NCBI GenBank assembly: GCA_019828595.1
Contig: JAHQRK010000002.1
Coordinates: 2,852,001-2,916,000, forward strand
DNA length: 64,000 bases
Direction: 5' to 3'
Source: Aphanomyces cochlioides
Lineage: Eukaryota > Oomycota > Saprolegniomycetes > Saprolegniales > Verrucalvaceae
In this document: one piece after another, positions 20,686-30,100 of the stretch
How the letters are laid out: the number at the start of each line of letters is the position of its first letter
Position numbering within the stretch: position 1 is the first letter of the stretch
The notes under the pieces: model-generated
The model's database searches: none
Told to the model about the DNA's origin: nothing
Seen by the model: the letters and a program-made list of their open reading frames with translations, nothing else
Translations under genes and position numbers: made by a program

Positions 20686-22383
20686 TCAATAGTCGTCTCG
20701 GATCCATCGGACGATGGGTCGACCCCAAAAGCTGATCTGGTAGCCTGGGAAGAAACGATCGACGGGGTTTGTTCGCACGAACGGGATCAAGACACAACCG
20801 ATGCAGACGAGGATGAGCAGCCAGTGAAAGTTGAACGTGTAGGCCTCAATCTCGGCATCTCGGCCTTCTACTTGATGGTCATCCTTGACCTGGTAGAAGA
20901 AATACTGAAAGGTGAGCCCCCCCGCGACAGCGCAGAGAGCCCAACACGTCAGAATGATCCCATGCATCGTGCCCGTGTTGTACACGCCGTACATGTCCGT
21001 GAGGAAGGATGGAATCGTTCCCATGACACCGCCGTAGCAAAACGTGAGGATGCACACGAGGCACTGGAACGTGTCGAACGTCGTCTCGTCTTTGATGATC
21101 TTGGGCAGCCAGACCAACAAGACGATCTGAGCGACCATGAGCGTGCTCATCGTGAGCTTGCGTCCAAAGGCAGGATTGATTTGGAGCAGTCGAATCACGC
21201 CGTCTGAGACGATTGGGCAGAGGAGACGGCCCATAAAGTTGCAAATCGCAATAAACATGACAAGCCGCGTCATCGCGTCGTCGTCCTGGCGGTTGTACAC
21301 GTTCTTGCCGAGACTTACAACGCGCGACATAAAGATCAACCCCGTCGCGACGGCAGTCAAGAAGGCCAAGTACAGGAAGGCAAAGTCGATCGAGAAGACG
21401 CACTCGCGGATTTGGAGGTTCTTGATCTTGTTGTGGTAGAGAATTTCCGCCTCGCCAAGTTCTTCCTCTTGGTAGTCAAACACTTTGATGTAGTTGACGA
21501 CTTGCATGTCACCCAAAACAGTGCTCACGCGGTCCGTGGTCGCGCCGCTAACACCAGGAAGATGATTGTCAAAGTCTTCTCTCGCTTTCGGCACCAACGT
21601 CGACGTGACTTTGACGCCATGGACGTCGCGCCCTCGCACGACAAAGTCCGGGGGTGGAGTTCGCAAGACAAAGGACGTCAGGAGCAACGTGACCGAAATG
21701 ATGGACCCGACGACGAGGAAAAGCTTGTCAATGCCGATCGCGTGCATGAGCGGTTCGTAAATGTTACTCCACAGCGTCGCCCCCAAGCCAAAGCCACAGA
21801 CTGCAAAGCCACCGGCAGTCCCGCGGAGGTCTGGAAACCATTTCTGCAACGCCGAGACGGGGGCAATGTAGTTGATGCCAAAGCCAACGCCGCAGAAGAG
21901 ACCATAGCCAACATAGAGACCCGCGTAGAGCTTGAAATGGACAGACACGTACGAGATGACATTGCCGATGAAGAAGATGAGCGTTCCCAGGAGCAAACTC
22001 GCTCGCGGGCCTTGCCGTTCGACATGCGGGCCAAAGAGCGCGCAGGCAAAACCCATGCAGCCACATGCAACGTAGAACGTGACGACAGCGTGCTGATCGA
22101 CTGTCTGGGTCGTGTTCTGGTCACCGGTTTGGATGTAGCCGTCGATCGGATCGTTGAGAATCGACCATGCGTAGAGCGATCCATTGCAAAACTGGGCTAC
22201 AAACGACGCGAGAAAGAGCATCCACCTGCGAAATGGCACCGTGCAGAGCGGGAGGCAGTACTTGTCGACACCGTACGGGACGACAAAGACCCATCGCTCG
22301 GCCTCAATTTCCGCGACGCTCTTGTCGGGCGTCACGACCGACCAAAACGACGTCATTCGGTCTCTCCGTGAGCAGCGCAACAT
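20686..22383 (-). CDS. MFS transporter, OFA-like (copy 5, inverted)
   Basis: An intact intronless transporter of 565 residues on the minus strand, paralogous to the plus-strand copies in the first 11 kb. It keeps the N-terminal MTSFWSVVTPDK segment, EAERWVFVVPYG, the glycine-rich LRGTAGGFAVCGFGLGATLW, the central loop FDYQEEELGEAEILYHNKIK, NPAFGRK, PSFLTDMYGVYNTGTMHG, and the tail RTNPVDRFFPGYQ ending RDDY. Twelve helices are inferred. I placed the start at 22383 (MLRCSRRDRM), which lines up with the paralogues; an in-frame ATG at 22416 would add 11 residues. The copy is separated from its relatives by the dynactin and STPG1-like genes and by transposons, so it moved by inversion or dispersed duplication. 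Substrate unknown. Confidence 0.9.
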   Translation of the reverse strand: MLRCSRRDRMTSFWSVVTPDKSVAEIEAERWVFVVPYGVDKYCLPLCTVPFRRWMLFLASFVAQFCNGSLYAWSILNDPIDGYIQTGDQNTTQTVDQHAVVTFYVACGCMGFACALFGPHVERQGPRASLLLGTLIFFIGNVISYVSVHFKLYAGLYVGYGLFCGVGFGINYIAPVSALQKWFPDLRGTAGGFAVCGFGLGATLWSNIYEPLMHAIGIDKLFLVVGSIISVTLLLTSFVLRTPPPDFVVRGRDVHGVKVTSTLVPKAREDFDNHLPGVSGATTDRVSTVLGDMQVVNYIKVFDYQEEELGEAEILYHNKIKNLQIRECVFSIDFAFLYLAFLTAVATGLIFMSRVVSLGKNVYNRQDDDAMTRLVMFIAICNFMGRLLCPIVSDGVIRLLQINPAFGRKLTMSTLMVAQIVLLVWLPKIIKDETTFDTFQCLVCILTFCYGGVMGTIPSFLTDMYGVYNTGTMHGIILTCWALCAVAGGLTFQYFFYQVKDDHQVEGRDAEIEAYTFNFHWLLILVCIGCVLIPFVRTNPVDRFFPGYQISFWGRPIVRWIRDDY

Positions 22384-22416
22384 GACCAATTTGTGAATGA
22401 CAGGCGACACGCTCAC

Positions 22417-23540
22417 TCTCTCGACAACGTCTGTTGTGCCAACCTGATCTCTTCCGTCTATTCAGAAGAACGTCTGGTCGAGAGGGAAAGTGCAAGTCCC
22501 ACGACCACCAGACTGAGCCACCGAGGCCTTTGGCAGATAATTTCCAAAAGTGAGTACGCCATCAATTACCACCCAGTCAACGCACTCGCCGACGCGTGTA
22601 GCTGCGTTGATCAGTCAGCACAACTGCAGTCGCGTTGACGAATGTACTCTCGATAGATGTAGCTCCGAGTACTCTTTCAATTGGCGTCGCTACTTGTCGA
22701 TGGTCAGAGGAACAACGCGTTCGTCTGGTTGAGTTGTGCTCCCGAGCTCCTAGCACACACTGTGATGGTGGTATATCGACGCAAGTTCCTGTAAAGCAAA
22801 CAGGAGGTTGACGTTGCGACGCAATGTCCATTGGACACTGCTTCGTCCCAAGTTTAGTCGGTGGACCTGTCGTGTTTCTTCCATCGTAAACTTGCAGTTT
22901 CATATGGATTCTCTCGGACTCATCGACTTGCTTTCGCTTTGCATCTGGGCAGAGCTGCTACCTCAAGAAACCCACCGCGCTTTCATGGAGTTCCGAGTGA
23001 CTGACAACGCAAAGCCCTCCTGCCAGACGGAAGTTGGCATTCATACCCGATCACCAATAGCGCATGGGGGAAGATTGATCCCCACTACGTCTCTGTCAAT
23101 AGAGCCACGCGTGTGCGTCGGACACCGCGCAACTACGCCTTCAATATGTAAAGACTAATGCGATCCAGCGAGGCGTAATGGCCACACCCGAGTAAAACCA
23201 GGCCGATATGCACACTCGCTGTCGACCAGTCAAAGTTGTCCAAGTCGACAAAAATATGGCGAAAACATGGATGAGTTTGACAGTTTCTACAATGCTCAAA
23301 TGCCAATCTGACCATTTCAAACCTGAACAAGGCTCACGGGGGGTGGCATTGACGGGAGGAGCTTGCTTGATTACCTCTCAATCGGCCTACGACCGACGAG
23401 GAGCAATCAATCCTACTGGAGTGCCACCTCTTCCTTTTTCATCGAAATGACCAAAAGCATGCAACGTGAATTGATCTTTCACTGCATCAGTTTGCTGTCT
23501 TCTTGTCGCCATGATTTGTAGCTCGATTGTCTTGAGGGGT
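22417..23540. other. Intergenic, unassigned minus-strand ORFs
   Basis: Two minus-strand frames have some protein-like character. One, 22903-22577, has several cysteines (CPMDIASQRQPPVCFTGTC). The other, 23330-23133, contains FRHIFVDLDNFDWSTASVH. I cannot join them or place them in a family. The plus strand of the same stretch shows only short ORFs. Confidence 0.25.
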
Positions 23541-23935
23541 AAAATATTCTGGGATCACACTCAAGATTTGCAACTCGTGAAAATAGTATATCCTGTATAA
23601 TTTAATAATTGGCAAAATTATTATTTTAAACAGTGATTTCTTGAGTTTGAAAATTCAAAATTCAAACGACTGCATAGTCTGGATTTGCGAAGGATGCCGT
23701 CCAACAAGCACTTAACTCTCCACCAGAAGAACATGATTCGTGAATACTGTCGAAAGGCTCATTCTTCAAACATGGCTGATATCATTAAGTCAGACGTTTG
23801 AAATGTAAACACCCTGATTGTGTGTGCTGAACATTTACCTCCAAGACTGAATATACGTGAACTTGTTATATATTATATCCTTCAATAATTTTTCGAATCA
23901 GTGAGTTGCAAATCTTGAGGGAGCACTGTACCAAT
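23540..23935 (+). mobile_element. Short DNA transposon derivative with inverted repeats
   Basis: A 17-bp perfect inverted repeat core (CTCAAGATTTGCAACTC) occurs at 23560-23576 and 23903-23919. The right end reads GAGGGAGCACTG followed by TA, as in Tc1/mariner/pogo-type elements. The left end is less well preserved, and exact limits are uncertain by about 10 bp. The element is about 390 bp, far too short for a transposase, and carries a 35-codon remnant (23694-23801). It is a deletion derivative. Confidence 0.55.
23694..23801 (+). pseudogene. Remnant N-terminal helix-turn-helix of a pogo/Tigger-like transposase
   Basis: A 35-residue ORF starting MPSNKHLTLHQKNMIREYC resembles the start of the DNA-binding domain of pogo-type transposases (LT-x-x-QK pattern). 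It stops before any catalytic region. It lies inside the inverted repeats at 23540-23935, which supports a transposon origin. The family call is tentative because of its length. Confidence 0.4.
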
Positions 23936-24460
23936 ATCCTTGACTTCACAGGTCAACTGTGTACTTGGTGCATAAGTTTGCCCGCCATAAAGTAACACCT
24001 TGCGTGGCAACTGCAGCCAATCTTCAACGCAGATTCTTCACGTCCAGCGACTGGATTTCTTTTGGACGGCTCGCATACTACGGTCGAGATCGATGCAAAT
24101 GGACCAGCTTCGCTCATGAGACAAATTCCAACATGAAAATCCGTGTGAGACTTGCTCGCAAACGTGTCACGCATCCCTTGGAGTTCAACTCGGCACGATA
24201 CACATTGCTAAGGGCGGACAAAGCCCCAGTTGTCCTTTAGCATTGGTTTACAGTCAGAGGATGTTTGTTCATCAAGCAGTGATATATTTGGATGTCGTCT
24301 CACAGATATACTGTACATCATCCCGTGGTGTTGGATGCATTTGAGGTTAGAGCATCCCCAACGGTGAAACGGTATTCAGGACGGCAAATCTTTCGTTTAC
24401 CGCGACGGTAAACTATTTTTGGGCAACCCCAACAGTTAGACTGTAAAACGGTAAATACAT

Positions 24461-24643
24461 ATGGATGCTTGGCGTGCAAAGTTGGCTCAAGACATCGCAG
24501 CGTGGAGCGATGAGGATGAAGTTATGTCTATGTGTGATGAACACGGTGACCGTCGTCCTGGCGGCTCGGTCGTTGGGCGCAAGTCTGTGCTCCGAGATAG
24601 AGCAGCGGCTCATGAACGTCTGTACAACGACTATTTCTCATGA
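24461..24643 (+). pseudogene. HARBI1-like transposase, N-terminal fragment
   Basis: A 60-codon ORF ends with GGSVVGRKSVLRDRAAAHER and LYNDYFS. This pattern (GSV-x-GR...R-x-x...H-x-RL-x-x-DYF) is typical of the N-terminal part of Harbinger nucleases (HARBI1 family, DDE_Tnp_4). A stop codon follows where the family continues with a conserved Y/F-rich segment. No catalytic aspartates are present. It is a relic inside the outer Harbinger element. Confidence 0.65.
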
Positions 24644-24975
24644 TCCATGATACGCATCCAAAATTGGTCATTCTTTTGACCTGATCCCTTCACGTTGTCC
24701 TTAGCAATATTAATCCATGATCTTGCAAGCTGGCAGTCTTCTTCCTGTGTGAAATTGGAGCCGCGGGTTGGAGCCATGACACGGGAGAGATTGTTAACTA
24801 CCGCGACGCTTTGGACAAGAAGATTAGGGTTGTGTGCTGTGTTTTAATTGGTGGATTTATTATACTTCGATTTGTATAGTATACAAAAACTACATCAAAT
24901 ACCGTCGCTGAAGGTGGTGTGGCAAAATCGTCGAATTTGCCGTTCGACTGGGAAAATATACCGCTTCCGGTATTA

Positions 24976-25597
24976 GAGCATCTGCACCGCACAGGCCAAA
25001 TGGCATGCTAAACCTAAATATAGCATACATGCGAGGAAAACCGGCCTACACCGCGTAGTACATATCGCATTCTATTTTAGCGTAGGGGAAACTGATAGGG
25101 AAAACTACCCTACGAGAATACACTATATTGTAAAGCGCATCTGATGAGTCACACCGCTGCCATGCCCGAAGAAAGCGCGCCAAAGCGCCGACGCGGAAAG
25201 AACTTCCGTCAAGTTGACGACGAAAAACTTTGTTCCAGTTGGTTGACGATATCTCAAGACTCTATCATGGGGAATGGCCAGAGGCTGGACGCGTTTTGGC
25301 TGCGTGTTGCCGATGATTTCAACGCTGGAACTCACGAGAATGATGAATGGTAACGTTCAGCGGCGTCGCTGTAGTCGCATTGGAGTGGGCTACAAGCCGT
25401 TGAATGTAAAGATCCACGAGGTCATCATCAGTCTCGACAGTATGAGAGCAGCTGGGATAGACAGAGAACATATGGAAATTGGCTTTGCAATAGCGTTTAC
25501 AACGGCTCGCTGTGTGGAGATTCGAGTTCTCCATGCTAAACTTTGAATTACGCATTCCAATTTTAGCCTAACGATACCCTACGCGGTGCGGATGCTC
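24976..25597 (+). mobile_element. PIF/Harbinger-type element (inner, nested)
   Basis: A 622-bp element with termini GAGCATCTGCACCGC (24976) and GCGGTGCGGATGCTC (ending 25597) is flanked by TTA on both sides (24973-24975 and 25598-25600). It sits entirely inside the outer Harbinger element and is therefore the younger insertion. It carries a short Myb-like ORF (25144-25353) and no transposase. Confidence 0.85.
25144..25353 (+). pseudogene. Myb/SANT-like Harbinger accessory protein, N-terminal fragment
   Basis: A 69-codon ORF contains FRQVDDEKLCSSWLTISQDS and RLDAFWLRVADDFNA. This tryptophan-spaced pattern is seen in the Myb/SANT-like DNA-binding protein that Harbinger elements encode as a second ORF. 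The fragment stops before the rest of the protein. It lies inside the inner nested element, which fits its role as a transposon gene relic. Confidence 0.65.
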
Positions 25598-25722
25598 TTA
25601 TACTGTCCCCCGTTGGGGATGCCCAAACGCCAAATTTCGAGCCAAAAACGGTAAACTCGTTTACCGTTCTACCGTTGGGATGCTCTTATCAATGGAAGGC
25701 TTCCAAAACTCATTCTTTTCTT

Positions 25723-25800
25723 TTTGCGAGGACTCGCAATTTCGTTTTCCTGTTTTTTATTAAAAATGCATTTTGCGAAGACCGTTTTTTGGTCTTCGCA
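25723..25800. repeat. Two adjacent perfect hairpins
   Basis: TGCGAAGACC at 25774-25783 is perfectly inverted at 25791-25800 with a 7-bp T-rich loop. About 45 bp upstream is a smaller palindrome, TGCGAG-GA-CTCGCA. Both sit immediately right of the outer Harbinger element and about 40 bp before the DUF6818-like pseudogene start. They may be termini of a further small transposon or part of a leader. Confidence 0.6.
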
Positions 25801-25842
25801 TTTCTATATTTGCGTCACCTTTGTGAGCATTTGTTGGACACC

Positions 25843-26695
25843 ATGATGAGTAAGAAGAGCGGAAGAGGGAAGGGGTGGTGCATGCGTTCTATCTCATTCA
25901 TGTTGGATCAAGTTGAAGACATCAAGCCTCTTGGCAAAAACGGCTGGCTTCGGGTTGAAAGAGCATTCAACGCCTCTCACTTTGTTCCCCGTGATGCAGA
26001 CGCGCTGAAGCGAAAGTTTGTGACGCTGAAGAACCATCCCAAGCCAACGGGAGACCCCGATTGCCCACCAGAGGTCGCAAGTACCAAGCGCATATGCCGC
26101 TAACTTGACAATCATGCGGCTGTTCTCCCTCTATCTGATGATCCCGACGTTGACGTTGGATATCACAGCATTGATGACAACTCAATCGCTGAAGGTATAT
26201 AGTTGCTCCTTTAGACCACTCAATCATTCAATTAGAGGACGATGAAGAGATAACGAGCTTGCCCACTCATCAACGCGAAGAGCAGTTGAACCGCACGGGT
26301 GTTGCACGAAACGAACTCATCGAATTGAGCAAAGAATTGCGCAATAGTAATGGTTCGTTGTTGTCAGAAACAACTTCTTCATCCAGCACAATGTCGTACA
26401 CTGCCAAAAAGCGACGCGCTTTAGACAAATTCATAGATGGAGCCATGCAAACGAAAAATGAGTCGTCAGAATTCATGTCGTTAATCATGCTGATGGACGA
26501 AAGAGCTACTGCTCGTGAGGAGCGACGTATAGAGCATGAAGAGGCAAGAGAAGAACGTCGATTGATGCGCGAATTCCAATGGCAACGGGAACTTCTGGAA
26601 AGACAACTCAAAGCGGACGAAGAGCGTGCCGAACGTGAGCGCCCCGCGACGAAATGCAAATGGCTTTGTTTGGAAAACTGTTTGGCATGAAGTAG
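25843..26695 (+). pseudogene. DUF6818-like oomycete protein, broken
   Basis: The N-terminal half (from MMSKKSGRGKGW at 25843) matches the pattern of DUF6818 proteins, which are abundant in oomycetes. It includes a helix (MLDQVEDIKPLGKNGWLRVE), then RDADALKRKFVTLKN and PTGDPDCPPEV. The C-terminal half is a charged coiled coil (about 26490-26640, rich in E, R and L). A 41-bp GT-AG intron (26195-26235) joins the halves in frame. Two lesions are visible: a TAA at about 26101-26103, after KRICR, with the same frame continuing in protein-like sequence; and an extra CC near 26643, shifting the last ~18 codons, whose original end is TAG at 26693-26695. DUF6818 proteins are often found near transposons; function unknown. 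Confidence 0.65.
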
Positions 26696-27116
26696 AGCCG
26701 ATTTGCATCTGCTTAACGGCAATAAGACAACCAAACTGAATATACGTCGATTACACTCCAAACACATTCTCATCATCAGATCATCATTTGGAGTCGGATG
26801 GCGCATGCAAGAAGGTGCAGTCACCGATGCTTTGCAGAGCGTGCAGCGAGGGCCACCAGCGCAGACCACATTTGTCGACGAGAAATGTGACTTTCAACCA
26901 ATCATACTGTGTATTGCCGCCTAAAAATACTGCAGTTTTGGAGGGCGAAGACGAAGCAAATGCACGTCGCATTTTTCAAAGATTAAAATACAAAAAGAAT
27001 TCGTTGGCCCAAAAAAGAAAGAATGGGTTTTGGAAGCCTTCCAATGGTGGTGCATTGTCGACCCCTTGACATCGCAATATCGAGTAAAACTTTATCGACA
27101 AATAGTGCAGTCTAAT
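26696..27116. other. Intergenic region 3' of ABCA copy 1
   Basis: No gene. A plus-strand frame (26788-27069) contains CRACSEGHQRRPH, a possible zinc-binding fragment, but it is short and alone. The ABCA copy 1 stop codon is at 27117, so its 3' untranslated region and polyadenylation site should fall here. Confidence 0.3.
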
Positions 27117-30100
27117 CTAAGATCGCATGGCTTGGTAGTTGTCGTGAGCTTCGCCCTTGAAAACTGCTTCCATACCACGAGCAACGCCAGTTTCTTGGGT
27201 TTGCTGGGAGGCAAAGTTGTTGAAAATTTGCTCGAGCGTCGTTTGCGAGACTGTGTACTCTTCGACACGCAAATCCGACTTGGACTTTTCAATCATCGAA
27301 AACACATTCGAGAGCGCCAATGTTTGTTTGGTACCAAGCAACTTGAAACGCGATACATCGTTCTGGCGCTCCAAGAGCAACACATTGGCATCACCAAAAC
27401 CTTGATTCAGGTGGGCTGAGAGTGCATCGAAGCGATCTTCACCCAACCACCATGCGCAGAAGTCATGGGCACGAATGTAGTCGTTGCGAGTCAACGATTC
27501 AGCCAAGACGTATCCCGTCGCGTGGTGCGAGCTGATACGGTCCACGCGGTTTGGTTTACCCAACGTTGCACACACTTCGGCGACGCGTTCCTTCGTGAGG
27601 ATGGTTTCCTCCTTGAAAGAGTCATTCACGAATCGATCGACGTCAGCGTTCATAACAGGTGCGACGCGAACGTGGAGCATCAAGCCATCACCGAAACGGT
27701 TCTTCAAGTGCTGAATACTGCCGACGCAACGCAAGCGACCGCCGACCATAATACCCACACGAGTACACAACGCTTCACACTCTTCCATGCTGTGGGTCGT
27801 CAACAAGATTGTCGACTCTTTGCTGCGCGTCGAGATGTCAGCAATCACATCCCACATGAAGCGGCGAGACACTGGATCCATCCCAGTCGATGGTTCATCC
27901 AAGAAGATAATCGGTGGAGATCCGATCATGGCGATGGCAACAGACAACTTGCGCTTGTTACCACCACTCAAAGTACCAGCCAATTTGTTTTCAAAGTCGT
28001 TCAAGTTCATCTGCTCCATCTTGTCCTTGACAGTGGCGTCAATATATTCATTTGGCACACCCTTGATTGCCGCAAAGAGTTCCAAGTGTTCACGCACAGT
28101 CAGCAAATCAATCAAAGCATCGAATTGAGGGCAGTAACCGATTAGGCGACGGACTTCGAGTTGCTGAGTCATGATGTCAAATCCACCGAGTGTGGCCGAC
28201 CCAGAGGTGGGCAACACGTCGCCGGTCGTGATCTTCATCGTTGTGGTTTTGCCAGCTCCGTTGATACCCAAGTAACCAAAGCATTCACCTTTGGGCAACG
28301 CGAGGGACAAATCCACGACACCGACTTTGCCACCTTTGTACACTTTGCGCAGATTCTTCATCACCACAGCATCCGAGTCAGCAGCACCGCTGGCGATACG
28401 TTGCTCTTCAGCCTTGACATCCTCGTCAACATCGTAAGGGGCGTCGACGATATGGGGGTCCTTGGTCACCATGGCTTTGATCTTGGGGAAGCTCAAGGCA
28501 TAGTCGATGCCGACGGCGATCAAGGGAAATACCACAGCTTCAATCGCCAAGTAGACAATTTCCCATCCCACGACATCAGTGCTGAATGCTGACGTATCCT
28601 TGTCGATCAAACCTTGCCCCAGTTTCAAAGTCGCAATACTCAACGAGTTGAGACTGTTGCCCACGCAAAAGAGAGGTGAGAGGCGCCACAAAAACTTCAA
28701 GTGGGTATTGATGTCCTTTGTCGAATCGATCACGTCAAGGAGGACCGACGTGGTCATCAAAATGGTTCCAAACAAGACGTTGATCATGATGATGTACGTT
28801 TGTGACGATGGGGCCTCGACGAAGAGGTACGACAGGATGTAGCAGAATGCAATGATGGCAAATCCGAACAGAACAAACACCACGACGAGAGCAGCGAACG
28901 GCGTTGTTGGGCAAGAAGAACAGTCACGACCAGTGAACGGGGTAATATCGAAGAAGTAAATTGCCAACAAACCAAAGATGCAAGGCACGCTGTACAAGAG
29001 AAGGTCCCACACGAAATTCGCAAGCCAAAAAGCTGGCAAACTGACACCGGAGACCAATTGTTGATGCTTGGAGTTATGGCTTGGATGCTTTTCATTCACC
29101 AAATACGGCACGACAGAAGCAGTGAAGTAGGCAAACGCAAGGACCACAAACACAGACGTAGAGAAGGACACAATTGTCGTGAACAAAATCTTGGTTGTAT
29201 CAGTCAATGGAAGAGGAGCATCAGTACACGTCAGCTTCAAATTGGCATTCGAAGTCACAGAGCGATAAAGCGCCTCGTCCAGCATGGCCTTGTGCACAAT
29301 TGCAGAATGGAGCGCTGACGTGTTGACAGCCAAATTGTAGCCAAAGGTACGATCTTTCGAGCTACCCATGAACACGTAGCCCCCGAATTGGCCCAAGACC
29401 GGGCTTGTGTCTTTGCCAAATCCGCGTTTGAAGATTTCTTCTCCAGCTTTGAGACTGTAGCTCTTGGGATCAGAACCGGTGATGTTGGCATATTCCACGC
29501 CAAACACAGACGGAGTCGAGGTTGAATACACTGTGGAACCGATGCCAGTAAATGGCTGAGGCTTGGCTTGAGTAATCTGGTCCACTGAGTCACACATCCA
29601 GTCGGATTCGCAGAGGTAAGGCAGAGGGGTGTTGCTCTTAGATGGGAATTGCGACGTCGTGAGTTGGAGAAATGGATCGTTTCGATTCAAAGAACTTCCC
29701 TTGAGCAAAGCAATACCCAAGACGAGGAATATGATAGGTAAAATCGTGCCGAAAATGACAACACGCTTGTCTCGCTTGGCGGTTCGTACACGCTTCTTGA
29801 AAAGGGCTTTGAAATGAATGAAGAACATGGTCATTGTCGAAAGAGGTGCGTTGTCGGTAAGTTTGAATCCGCTGTTCGACGCATCAATCTTTGTGACTGG
29901 GTCTTTCTTCTGCAATGTATGTTGCTGGTTTTCATCTCCGATTTCAGCCACTTTGATGAATACTTCTTCCAACGTCGTCACGGAAATACCATACGACAAC
30001 ACACCGAGGTCAGCAAGCTTGTCGTCCAATTCAGCAAACATCTTGGCAAACAAATGCGAGCAATCCAATGGCAATTGGAACGAAATTTCGGTCCCCACGT

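Larger units (their letters stand above)
24350..25685 (+). mobile_element. PIF/Harbinger-type element (outer)
   Basis: The ends are inverted repeats. The left end, from 24350, starts GAGCATCCCCAACGG; the right end, to 25685, ends CCGTTGGGATGCTC. Each is flanked by TTA (24347-24349 and 25686-25688). A TTA duplication with GAGCATC-type termini fits the PIF/Harbinger superfamily. The element is 1336 bp, but 622 bp of this is a second, nested element. The remaining sequence holds only a short transposase fragment (24461-24643). It is non-autonomous. Confidence 0.85.

Noticed and set aside
9551..22371. Long ORFs antisense to the MFS genes (for example 9551-10216 and 21412-22371)
   Set aside because: They lie opposite clear transporter genes and have histidine- and aspartate-rich composition typical of shadow frames.
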